Source: Carya illinoinensis (Eukaryota > Streptophyta > Magnoliopsida > Fagales > Juglandaceae). Taken from it: a DNA stretch of 64,000 nt. The stretch is from assembly GCF_018687715.1 (NCBI RefSeq), contig NC_056752.1:11416501-11480500 (forward strand), read 5' to 3'. Positions 1 through 11,528 of this stretch are shown here, one piece after another. The translations under genes were made by a program, and so were the position numbers. Each line of letters starts with the position of its first letter. The stretch's first letter is position 1. The notes beneath the pieces were generated by a model, which saw nothing but the letters and a program-made list of their open reading frames with translations, ran no database searches and was not told where the DNA came from.

Positions 1-1039
1 AGATATTAAGCAGTTTTTGTAGGGAATTGGTTGGAAGCTTAGGCATGTTAAAAAGGAAGCAAATCAAGTAGCACATGTGTTAGCAAGTAGGGCTGTAAAT
101 GAACCAGTCTGTTCGATAGCCCATTCGGTACTCGCTCGGTTAAACTTGAATCGAATTCGACTCGTGAAAAAGAAAAGCTCGTTTGTGAAAGTAAATATCC
201 GCTTGATTTATAAATAACACATACTCGACAAAATTCCACTTGACTCGACTAAGGCTCATTTATGCTCGAGCCGACTCGTTAGCTCGACTTGATTAAAACT
301 CATTCATATATTGATAAATATATACATACAACTATGTATATATATATACATATATATATTTATTAGCTAATAATATAAGCATACCACTTTTATAATTAAA
401 TATATAATATGTAATTTAATTACTTATGTTTATATAGTGAATATACTTCATAGGTATATTTTATAATTTGTATAATAATTAGTCGATAAAATTTAATAAT
501 TTCATATACTAGTATGTGGGAACCATATATGAAATAGATATATGCTATCATATTAAGTGTATGTATTAATAATATCTGTAAGAATATAATATATTGTTAT
601 TTTGGATAAATATCAACTAGTTAGATATTAATTATTTATAAATTTTTTAAAATTTTATAATTTAATAGAGGTTCTACTTGTTAGTTATATAAATTTAATA
701 TTATTATATTTATTTAATTTATTAATTATTAAATTTTATTCAAAAAATAATAAATAAAAAAATAATTCGAGCTCGAGTTGAGAGTTTAGTCTATCGAGTC
801 GAACTCGAAAAAAGAATAATAAAAAATCTTGAGCTCGAGCTCGAGTATTTTGAATCAAGCCAAAGATTAGCTCAGCTCGGCTCGATTACAACCCTATTAA
901 CAAGAGAGGTTGTGTTGCTTACTGCCGAGAAGATTGATGTTGATATCGTTATCCTTTGTATTCATGCTCTTGTAACGGTTGAATGCCAATATCCTTTATA
1001 ATATATTTGCAAGTATTCTTATTAAAAAAAAAAAAAAAG
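1..1039 (+). mobile_element. LINE 3' end with RNase H remnant, split by a MITE
   Basis: Bases 1-87 and 905-1000 read as one frame once the intervening MITE is ignored. They encode the end of a plant RNase H-type LINE domain, with the recognisable stretch HVKKEANQVAHVLA followed by about 30 residues and a stop. An A-rich tract at about 1024-1038 is the likely 3' tail. This is the C-terminal part of LINE ORF2; the rest lies left of the window. The frame contains one further stop near base 20, so it is a decayed copy. The call rests on recognising the motif and the tail. Confidence 0.6.
88..896. mobile_element. hAT-type MITE with 8-bp target duplication
   Basis: The element starts TAGGGCTGTAAATGA and ends GATTACAACCCTA, giving imperfect terminal inverted repeats. 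It is flanked by TTAGCAAG (80-87) and TTAACAAG (897-904), an 8-bp target duplication with one mismatch, as expected for hAT transposons. The subterminal regions are rich in CTCGAG/GCTCGA motifs (about 120-300 and 770-880) around an AT-rich core. No coding capacity is visible, so it is non-autonomous. It inserted into the RNase H part of a LINE remnant. Confidence 0.75.
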
Positions 1040-2730
1040 AGAAAAAATTAGAGCAGTGTTAGTTGTACGTACGCTAGATACTGTTATAGATTGTGCAAGT
1101 AATCGCGCACTCCTTTTGAAAAAGAATAAGTTTTACTATTAAAAATTAAATTTTTCACGTGAATCTCATATCTATTTACTTTTTTCACAAGGAGTGAATA
1201 GATATCATTTCTCTTTCTGTCAAGGTTGAAATTATCTTTAATATTTTAAAAAATTATATTTACAGTCATAGAGTACTCAAACGTCATACATTCATTTTAA
1301 AAAAATGAATAAATATAAGACTCATAAGAAAAAAAATTAATTTTTAAATAATGAATCAGATTCTTTTTCAAAAGAATTGTGCTGCACTTACAAACTCATA
1401 ACTATTCGTAGAATTACTTTTCTATCAATTAATATATTAAAAACAAAGTACAAACTTTGATGCCTATAATTAATAGTGTTAAACACTTTTATAAACATCA
1501 TCAATGGTGAAGTTGAAAACAAGGACACTTTAAAAGAAAAAAACAGTCATGATTAACAACATAGTCAAATTTAAACCGTGGGAAGAGGCTACAAGAATTT
1601 GAAAATCCACAGAAACCAAAAAGAAAAGACAGGAATTTAAACAAGAAATACGTCTCGTTCTAAGCACTTGGCTACTTTATCTCTCACATCTGCATGAAAA
1701 TGGTAAGCAGATTTGAACCGTAACTTAATACTAGTTTCAATTTTGAACCTTAACAGTTGTTGAGAAATGAAAGGTTAAAATTTTTAGAATAATATTAGAT
1801 ACAATTCTAAGTTATTTAAGTGTCGTATATTTATTTTAAAAAAGAATTAAGTTAAATATTAAAAAATTATTTTTTTATATAGATCTCATATTTATTCAAT
1901 TTTTTTTAAAAAATGTACGATATTTACTTACTCTATAACTTAACAACTATTATATCAATCTTTTATAAAAAAATAAATTCTATTATATAATTTTTTAGAC
2001 TTTTAGAATTTATTCTTTTACAAAGAGAATTTTATTTATTTGGCACAAATATTTGCAACTAAGAGGATCACCATCAACATCTGCATACAGATGTTTTTTC
2101 TATAATTTAAGTTTGTAAGAATATGAATGCTAGCAATATGCGTATTTATAGAGAAAAAAGTTACCGTTACATATATGATAAAAAATGTTACTGTTTGAGA
2201 GAAGACAAAAAAAATTTACCATTGGAAAAAAGATAAAAATTGTTACCATTAGAGAAATGATAAAAAATATTACCGTTTCAAAAATGACAAAAAATTTTAT
2301 TATCAATACGTGACTAGGTATTACGATTAGAGAAATTGATAAAGAGTACTAAAAAAAATTAGTCATCACGTTAGAAAATGTACATATAAAAAAATTACTA
2401 TTTTTATAATACGAATTTTGGTTTGAAAAATAATACTGTATTGGATAGTCAAGATCATATAAATATTTAGTAGAAAGTAAAATTTGAAAAGAAGATAATA
2501 AGACAAAAGAGTTAGTAGTTAAGATTGTAAATGGAATAAGGAGAAAAAAATAATAAAAAAAAGAAATATTATTTTATAAAATAAAAATAAAGATGAAAAA
2601 TGAGATGGAAGAGATTTTTAAAAGATGAATAAAATTATAGATAAATTTAAGAGCATGTAACGGTTCATACTTTCTTACTTCATCTTGCCTTGAACAGAAA
2701 ACAGTCATATCAACCCCACGCGTCCACAGA
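905..2730. other. AT-rich intergenic region upstream of the peptidase gene
   Basis: After the LINE tail there is no credible coding sequence. About 1255-1430 resembles the palindromic MITE family seen also at 8010-8176 and 24498-24675 (text such as GTCATAGAGTACTCAAACG near one end and TACAAACTCATAACTATTCG near the other), but it is more degraded. The last 100 bases should contain the promoter and 5' UTR of the following gene; no clear TATA element was assigned. Confidence 0.5.
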
Positions 2731-5700
2731 ATGGTCGCATCTCACGCGCCACCTTCCTTCATAAACTCAATCCGCCTCTCTCTCACCCGTTCCTTATCCT
2801 CTAGTGCTGTTACACTGATCGCGGCAACCGGATTTCACCGCTTCCGGTACCGTAGAATTACAGTCCGTAAGGTTAACTTCATGGCCGGAGATAACTTCAA
2901 TGCCAAGGACTCCTCGCCTGACCACGTCCAAGGAAAGTGGTACTCGGTGCCGGAGCTCCGCCTCCGCGACCATCGCTTCACTGTTCCCCTTGACTACTCC
3001 CTCGATCATCGCGCTTCACCTAAGATCTCCGTCTTCGCTCGCGAAGTCGTTTCAGGTGTATACATCTACCAAATTGTTGGATAAAAAATTTGATTCGTAT
3101 TAGTATTAGTATTATTAATATTTATTAAATACTGCTTTGAATGTGGCACAAGAAGGAGTTCTACAACTCCGTCTGTTTTCTGGGTTTGAAAAAATCCGGA
3201 TGCATCTCTATGCTTTGGGTGGACTTTTGTTTATTAAGGTCTTAAATACTGAGACATACTATACATACACGTACGCGTATAAATGTGTGTATGTGCGTGC
3301 ATATTCCTGCTATATTCTTTATCAAGCAATCAAATGAGCTCGTCAATCATATATCTGTCCTTGAATTTCTCAGAGAGCATACCGATCAAAATTTTCAGAG
3401 GGTGTTGACCCTCTTAATGTGTAAGTCCATTTTTCTTGTTTTATTTATTTATTTATTTTCAAATTCGTACCTCTTCTTAAACTGTTTTTGTCATCTTTTT
3501 TTATAGAACCTAAACTGGCTGGGTTTAGAGATGAGATGAGATAAGATAGTTTTAGATAAAAGATGAAAGTTGAATAAAATATTGGTAAAATATTATTTTT
3601 TTACTATTATTAGTGTTTTGGGATTTAAAAAAATTGAATTATTTATTATATTTTGTGTGAAAATTTGGAGAAGTTGTAACGATGAGATGAGATAAGATGA
3701 AATGAAACACTTTCCAAATCCAAACGGGGTGTTTACAAGTGCTTGCTTGATCTTTTATTCCACCATAGACCAAATGTCTTAAACCACCAACTCCCACTAA
3801 AGTATATTGAATAGATGATTTTTCATAAAATAAGCAAAATTTAGTGGTATTTGTAGGTTGTATATTTGTGCAAGATCAACGTCGTCACTCTCATTTTGTT
3901 GCATTGCCCTTTTTTAAATTATTTTTTCCAAGTGTATATCTGGGTGGCATGATTTAAATGTCTGAAATTTAAGTACATTTTATCACCCGGATTCCTATAG
4001 GAAGACATGCCAGGCTTAATTTCATCCCGAACTGAATTAAGAATGCCACTGTTGCATGCCAGCAACTGCAGCAGAAATGAATTCCTGTGATGTTTTGAGA
4101 TGAATGGATACCTTCTTAATAAGCATGAAACCAGTGAATGCCTATGGAATACGCTTGTTAAGTTGCCATTTTATAAACTTCAGTGACTGCTTACCATGCT
4201 TTAGTTTCTAATATATTTCTTACCTAACGGTGGATCTGTGTATGTCACCAGCAAGCAAACTGTTCTTGAAGATTATGATTTTGTAAAATTGCCTTGTGGA
4301 TGATTATTTGGAAGCTATTTTAAATTTCCACTAATGACTTAATCGTATAGATAGTTCTGTTTTTCTCTTGCTAATGCAGATATGTGTTGCAGTTGGGAAA
4401 GAAGATCAGCCTCTCCCATACCTATTATATTTACAAGGTGGACCTGGATTTGAGTGTCCTCGACCGACCGAAGCTAGTGGATGGATACAAAAAGCTTGTG
4501 AGGAATTTCGTCTCATATTGATGGATCAGGCATGCTCATAGAGCAAAGCTTTAAGTGATTGTTGATATCATTGTATATTATCTTTTCTCCAGCTGATGAT
4601 ACTATTTTGCAGCGAGGAACAGGCTTATCGACTCCTTTGACGGCATCATCTATGTCACAATTTAAGTCTGCAGAGGATTTGGCAGACTACTTGAAACATT
4701 TTCGAGCTGACAACATAGTGAATGATGCCGAGTTTATTCGAGTGCGCCTTGTTCCTGATGCTTCACCTTGGACAGTCTTGGGTCAGGTAAAAAGATTATT
4801 TTTTTCCTTTTGTTCTCATTTAATTGTTCAGCTTACAGCCATGGTTCTGCCCCTCGGCAGGGACTTCAACTGACTTGCAATGCTAGACCAATTAATAGAA
4901 AAATCTGACAGCAAGCAGCAAGAATGTTTGCTCGCATGTGCATTTATGCATTATGCTTGTATGCATGCATGCATCTTTCTATGTGTGTGACTATGAATGT
5001 GTATGCAAGCATATAGGCATGTATGCATATTTTTGTTGCTACTTGTACTATTGTATATGCCTGTTGCATGTATGTGTATTAGTTGTGCTGCTCAGATGCT
5101 ATTTTTTGCCTGTTTCTCTCATCTCTTATTTTTCACCTCATGTTGATTCCTAGGTTTAGTTGCTGTCACAATTTTGCTTGTGGTTCCTTGAAGCCTTTCT
5201 GACTCTACATCAAATGACGACTTTTTGTTTTTTCTTGGGCAGAGTTATGGTGGTTTTTGTGCAGTTACCTATCTGAGTTTCGCGCCACAGGGGCTGAAAC
5301 AAGTCCTTCTAACTGGAGGAATCCCTCCAATTGGAGTTGGATGCACAGCTGATACCGTGTATAGAGTGTGCTTTGAACAGATTATACTTCAGAATGAGAA
5401 GTACTACAAGAGATATCCAGGGGATGTTGAAGTTGTTCGTGAAGTTGTTAAATATTTAGCAGAGTCTGAGGGAGGCGGGGTGAGGATCTACGACATGTGA
5501 TTTTGTTATCATTCCTAATGTGAAAACTCAAGCTAAATCTTTTGAATTCCCAGGGCCCTCATGTTTTCGTTCTCTCTACTTTTTCTCTTTTGTATAGGTG
5601 CTTCTTCCGTCTGGGGGCATATTAACTCCAAGGGGACTGCAAGCTCTTGGTCTCTCTGGCTTAGGAACTTCTTCTGGTTTTGAGCGGTTGCACTATATGT

Positions 5701-7788
5701 AAGCCTCCATAGCAATTATGAAATTACTATTTATATTCTCTTCAAGCCAACTTTAATTTTATTATGACACATAGGTTTGAGGGAGTCTGGGATCCTGTAA
5801 TAGTTCCAGGAGCACCAAAACAGATCAGTTACAACTTTTTGAACGCTGTAAGAGGATTGCCACTTTCATATTGATCTTGAGTCCAGTGTTTTAAATTACA
5901 TTCTTAGAATCAACCTCCCAGCCATTCTGTTCATGCAGTTTGAGAAGTGGTTGTCTTTCGATACAAATCCACTCTATGCGCTTATGCATGAGTCTATCTA
6001 CTGTCAGGTAGGTTGTTAATTTATCCTCAGAATCGAATTCTAAGATAATTAAAAAAAATCTTGAAAATCACTCTCACTCCCTCTCTCAGGGTGCTTCATC
6101 AAAGTGGTCTGCTCACAGAATAAGCAGTGAATATGAGGAGAAATTTGATGCAATCAAGGCTGCTAGAGGTTCCCCTGTACTTTTCACAGGAGAGGTACAC
6201 ATGACATCAACATACTTCATAATTTCCGAACTAAAATTTTCCTCTCGTTATCTGTGTCTGTTGGGCAGGAGAATAACTTTTTGATAAGGGCTAGATGTTG
6301 TGGGATATTTTCGTTACTGATTGGTAAAAGCTACATCTTGCGAAAAGAGTTGTAAAGAGAGTTATGTATCATTATTCTTTATGAAATCATTCATTCAAAA
6401 CATTACTAGGAAACCATAAACTGAGCTTATTCACATATATGATGGATGCATACACAATTCTGGACATGCCAATAAAAAGGGGATCTTTAATCTTTTGCAT
6501 CTAATGCATGTGCCTCACCTCTAACATCATCTTATCTCATAGTGAGACCACTTTTTAATCTTTGAACTGCTGCTATTTTTCTGGTTTTATACTGCTGGTG
6601 AACCATGTCCTCGATGTTCTATTTCATTGTCATCTCATTTACAGAGTAGAAACAGTTCTTATAGTGTTATTTAAAAATTGTCTTGTGAAATTTGCTTGCC
6701 GTGATACGTGCAATCCTTTTGCAACTGTAGAGGCTAGAACTGGTTTTTGACAGTTGATGTTAACCCTACTTGCTATGACCGAATATAGTGGGAGTCTTTC
6801 TTTCTCCCCTTACCTTTTCCATTCACAGAAAACTTAGAATTTATTTCTTTTGGGAAATCATTGTGTACGCGAGGATGAACTGATCACATGATGCATAAGC
6901 CATCTAAATGTTATGCAACCAAATGGCGGTCGAATGTTGAATTTTATGCTTTTTTTTGGGGGGTTGGTGGGGGGTTCTACCTTGAGAGCATCTGCTAATT
7001 TTCTTGCTCTGATTGATAGGGAACTGTTGTGCATGTGAGACTTTTAACATTTTAGAAAAGAATGTTAACATTTTAGAAAACAATGTTACACACAATACAC
7101 GAGTCACAGGTTTTCAGTTTCTTTGCCATAAGTAGGGTTGTCTTGCTCAGGTATTCAATGGTTCTTTTCTATAATGTGCCTAACAGTAGGAATCCAGTTG
7201 CCAAAGTTTTTCTATTCAAATTCTGAAGTGCATTGGATTTGGCCTTTTCGATGGCGTTGCTTATGGTGTTTACCAATTACCTGAATACATACATTTCGGA
7301 TTTGTACTTCTGCAGTTGATCTTCCCATGGATGTTTGATGAGATTCATGCTCTGAGGAAATTCAAAGATGTTGCTCATATCTTGGCTGAGAAGAAGGATT
7401 GGGGTCCACTCTATGACACTGCTACGCTGAGCAATAATAAGGTGTATTTTTCTTCAATTGCAGTTGATCTTCTTGAATTGTTGTTGACCATTTAAGTTTC
7501 CATGGAGATTTGAACCTACCAACAGTCCAAGATGTAACTTAAATGTGGGGGAAAACAGCATTTTTTATGTGTTGATTTTTTGAATGCTGATAGGTACCAG
7601 TTGCGGCTGCTGTTTATTATGATGATATGTTTGTCAACTTCAAGTTGGTCATGGAAACAGCTCCTCAGATAGCAGGGATCAGGCTGTGGATTACCAACGA
7701 GTTCATGCATTCTGGTCTACGCGATGGAGGGGGCCAGGTTTTCGAGCACTTGATGGGATTGTTAAATGGAAAGAAGCCTTTGTTCTAA
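2731..7788 (+). CDS. Proline iminopeptidase-like alpha/beta hydrolase (peptidase family S33)
   Basis: Ten exons: 2731-3055, 4393-4529, 4613-4786, 5243-5479, 5598-5698, 5775-5847, 5939-6007, 6090-6194, 7316-7441, 7594-7788. Together they give 513 residues and all phases close. The predicted enzyme removes N-terminal proline from peptides. GGPG at residues 124-127 is the oxyanion region. GQSYGG puts the nucleophile at Ser213, and its codon opens exon 4. By analogy with Aeromonas-type prolyl aminopeptidases, the acid is in YYDDM (about 459-460) and the base is His488 in FMHSGLRDGG. The first 50 residues are rich in Ser, Arg and hydrophobics and look like an organelle transit peptide. A second in-frame ATG at 2881 (Met51) would give a cytosolic form. 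Intron 2 uses a GC donor. The protein resembles the Arabidopsis At3g61540 type. The family is clear; the substrate is inferred. Confidence 0.93.
3514..3731. repeat. GATGAGATGAG-type MITE in intron 1 of the peptidase gene
   Basis: The ends read GGCTGGGTTTAGAGATGAGATGAG and, on the right, TTTCCAAATCCAAACGGGG, matching the terminal pattern of the Tourist-like elements elsewhere in the window. The interior has the same order of motifs (AGATGAAAGTTGAATAAAAT, GGGATTTAAAAAA, GTTGTAACGATGAGATG). The 3-bp target duplication is not clean here, so the exact ends are approximate. Confidence 0.5.
4530..4612 (+). promoter_or_regulatory. GC-AG intron (intron 2 of the peptidase gene)
   Basis: The exon ends GATCAG and the intron begins GCATGC and ends TTTTGCAG. 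Splicing here joins residues MDQ and RGTGLS in the conserved hydrolase sequence. Reading through instead gives a stop 15 bases later, and no GT donor preserves the frame. GC-AG introns are a known minor class handled by the major spliceosome and usually need a strong exon-side AG, which is present here. Confidence 0.8.
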
Positions 7789-8009
7789 TCTCCTCTTCCA
7801 TTCCGGTGGGATTTTTTCTTTTTGAGTTTACTGTATTCCCTGTTTCACTTAATAAGTTCGAATAGAACATTCCAATTGTTGGACCAAAACTCACTTATTC
7901 GATAGGCATTTTCTTGACGTCATCAGAGTTCAATTGGTTTTGACTTACACACCCAACACATCATTGATGTAGAAGCCTTTCATATCAATTAACATAAAGA
8001 GTAAAGAGA

Positions 8010-8176
8010 AATGTTACATACTGTCATGAAGTTGATAAGTATCATGAAGTTATTTGGAAAAAGAGTGAGATTCATTATTAAAAAATTAATTTTATTTTCA
8101 TACGGATCTTATATTTATTTATTTTTTTTCAAAATGATTGCGCGACGCTTACATACTCACGAATGTAAGTATTATT
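8010..8176. repeat. Palindromic MITE, family A
   Basis: The left end AATGTTACATACTGTCATGAAG is mirrored on the right by ACTCACGAATGTAAGTATTATT. Internal text includes TTTGGAAAAAGAGTGAG and its partner TTTCAAAATGATTGCGCGACG. The same family appears at 24498-24675 and in a degraded form near 1255-1430. No coding sequence. The target duplication was not resolved. Confidence 0.5.
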
Positions 8177-8317
8177 TATCTAATATAAAATAATATTGGT
8201 TTTTTTTTAATTATCTCTTTTACTCACTCTAACCATTGAATTTGATTTGGTTGGTCCTACACGATTCCTTCCAACTTTAAAATTACTGGCAGGCATAATC
8301 CTTCACTCACGATTATT

Positions 8318-8498
8318 GAGAATTCTATTTGAGAAGTTCTATTGTCATAGAGATTTTATAAAAATAAATTTATTAATGTAGATTCATATAATACGTTGTA
8401 CTTTACAATATAACATATTAAATCAAGTCAAGTTAATTTGTAAATTTATTTTTATAAGATCTCTTTATGATTAAAGTGACACATTGTTAGGAATTCTC
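8318..8498. repeat. Palindromic MITE, family B
   Basis: The left arm GAGAATTCTATTTGAG is matched by GGAATTCTC at the right end. The inner arms ATTTTATAAAAATAAATTTA and AAATTTATTTTTATAAGATC are nearly perfect complements. A related but diverged arm pattern lies at about 23940-24030. Hairpin-forming, non-coding, about 181 bp. Confidence 0.55.
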
Positions 8499-9694
8499 TA
8501 TATATTATTTTTCCATTCCAACATGCCCTTATATTTTTCTCTTAAAGTGTATGCTTGTTTAATATAAAATATTTAAAAATTAAATGAAAAATATCAAGAT
8601 ATATAACACAGATGAAGAGTGACAACAATAAATATTCATAAAATCCACTTACAAATACAATCTAGTCACAATTCACAAACAAGAATTACAAGGAGGAAAA
8701 ATAACCTTACAAAACTGGCAAGCTTGATATGACGCATAAGATCTTAATTATCCTACATCAAACTATATGAATTTATAAAATAATTTTTTATAATTGTTTT
8801 GTATATATAACACTTATCTTTATATATAAACTAGAAGCAGACGCAATGGTCACTCTTAATTCCTCACACAAGAAATATATTAAGTTTAATGAATGGTGAA
8901 AAATCTTAATATGCATGGAAAAATTATATACACCAGTGACCACACACTATCTTACTCTTACATGCTATGTAAGATATGACACATTTATTATATTAGAAGA
9001 TTTTTTATTATATTGTTCTTTATCATTCAATAATGATAAATATGTTACATCATATTTAATAGAATGAAAATAAAATAAAATAAAAAAATATAGAATATAA
9101 CATTACTCGTACACATATCAATATTGGTCTAACAATTCATACCAAAATGAAAATATTAATGCAAATTAAAAAGAAAAATTTTATTTACAGTCCCCGTATA
9201 GGCTTTTGATTAAATGAAAAAAAAATATCATTTTAGAAAAGGGTATTTTAGTAATTTAAAAAAATTTTAAAGATAAAATTACATATATCTTGAAAAATAA
9301 TAATTACAATAATTAGTTTGTAAGTACTGTCTAATTATTTTAAAAAAATAAATAAATATATACAATCTATATTAAAAAATTAATTTTTTTAAAAACAAAC
9401 TCTATTTTTAAAAAAATGACCCGACAGAATTAGCAGACTCCCCGATTTTACCTTGTATTTACTCAAATTTTATCAAATGAGCCAGCTCATTAGTTGAAAA
9501 ATCGAAGAACCCCAGGATCTGCGTAAAACAAGGAAAGAAAACCTCTCAGCCCTCGCCAGTCGCCATTGCCGGTCACCTCCTCAGCTACTGCGGCTGCTAG
9601 TTACCCTGTTGCTCATTTAACGGCATTCCAACAGCTTCAAGTATAGCAGAATAAATCAAATCATAATCTTCTTCTTTCATTATACAGATCGAGA

Positions 9695-11488
9695 ATGCAG
9701 AGATCTTTAACGTCGCTGGCTCGGCCGCTTGTGATAGCCCGAGGATTCTGCACGAGGCCCGAGAAAATCGTAGCTTCTGTGTTGTTCGAGCGCTTGCCTG
9801 TTGTAATCCCGAAAATCGACCCAGTGGTTTACGCGTTTCAGGAGTTCTCGTAAGTCTCTCCTATTGTCATTTTCATCTTACGATCCTAATTTATCGGCAT
9901 ATAGAGTCCGATGTTGGGGTTATTTGATTCGAGCTTTTCATATATCGAGGACTTGATAACACGATAAAGTTTTAATTGGATTATTCTTTCGTTTCTTCCG
10001 TTTTCTGAGCTAATAAACAGAGGTTTATGTCAGTAAAACCCGAGATTTTCATTTTGATCTATTTGGTGAGATAAATGTGCTATAACAAGTGTAAGTAGCT
10101 CATATTAGGTTTTGCTTCTTTTCTTCTTGGGTTTAGGTTTCGGTGGCGACAACAATACCGACGCAGATATCCGGATGAACTTTTAGATAAGTCTAATTCT
10201 AGGTAAATATTTATATATTTGTATTTTTATTATTATTAGTACTTAAAAAATAAGTTTATTGTGCATAGAATGGTATTAAGTTATCATAGATATCACATTT
10301 TCTTAAATGGTGTTTTGATTTGGATTTCTTGCACTTGACCACATATCTTAATTAATTTGTTGCTTGCTGGATCTTAGCTTTAAATCCTGATATTTGCAGT
10401 TATTGTAATTCCATTCCTGAGTGTCGTCTCTATAGCTCATTATATCGATTCTCAAATGAATTAGGTCAATGAGCAGTTGTATTACCTGGTTAGTATTTAT
10501 ATAAAAGCATATGGTGTAGTGCTGGAGGAAATCTGACTTCTTATGTTAAATGGGTGCTTATCCATAAGCAAGTTATTGATATCTGAACTGCAGCATTTGC
10601 TTTTCTGGGTTATGGCAAATGCTTTCTTTCAGAACTATCACTTAGTTTCCCTCCTATCTACTTAACTCCCAACCCCCCACCCCACCAAAAAAAAAAAAGT
10701 AATTCAAATATGTGTGTATATTTGATAAATGTGACAAGTGCGTAGAATTCCATATGTTGAAGGAGACTAATGGTCAGGCTGATGGGTGAATGGTGTAGCA
10801 TTAAGAAATTAATAAATATGTACATCAAACTTTTTTTTTTTTTTGCTTGATTGGAATTAGGTGACTTGGTTTACTGTATTAGGCTTCAAGACTCTGGGAC
10901 AATAAGCCTATATCTGTTGCATCACATTGGTATGGTTCATTCTAAAAGCTCACATGTTGCATTTTACAACTGGGGATTTATTAGTATCTTGTGTTACATT
11001 AAAGGTATGAATTTATGTTTTTTACTTGCTTTGTTACCATTTGCATGCATGTGAATGTGACATAGGTATTGAAATCTATTTAATCTGTTGCTTCTTGGTA
11101 AGTACTGGTCTAAGATTTTGCTGTAAATTATAAATGATAAATGCAAGACTCTCTATCTCCCACTTCATCCCTCCCCTCTTTTTTCTCATATAGAGACACA
11201 AAGAGACTGAGGCAGATAGTTTTTTTTTTTTTTTTTAAAATAATGTTACGTGACACTGAATTCCATGAACAGGGGAAAAGGTGACTACCAAATGGAGTAT
11301 GTGCCAGCTCCACGGATCACAGAAGCTGACAAAAAGAATGACAAGAAGTACAAAGCAGATCTTTATTAAAATACCTATTCCATTTTTTCTGATTAGTAGA
11401 AAAAGAAAATATAATTGAATCTTGTCTGCCAATATTAATTAGTACTCATAAGTGATGGTTGAAAATATTCTGTTGTAGTTTTAACCTG

Positions 11489-11528
<40 letters not shown>

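Larger units (their letters stand above)
7789..9694. other. Intergenic region between the peptidase and mL46 genes
   Basis: This holds the 3' UTR of the peptidase gene, two MITEs (listed separately) and AT-rich DNA with no supported gene. Between about 9160 and 9440 there is another degraded stretch of the AATTAATTTTT/AAAAAAATAAATA type seen in those MITEs. The final ~200 bases, more GC-rich (around 9500-9690), are the probable promoter and 5' UTR of mL46. Confidence 0.5.
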
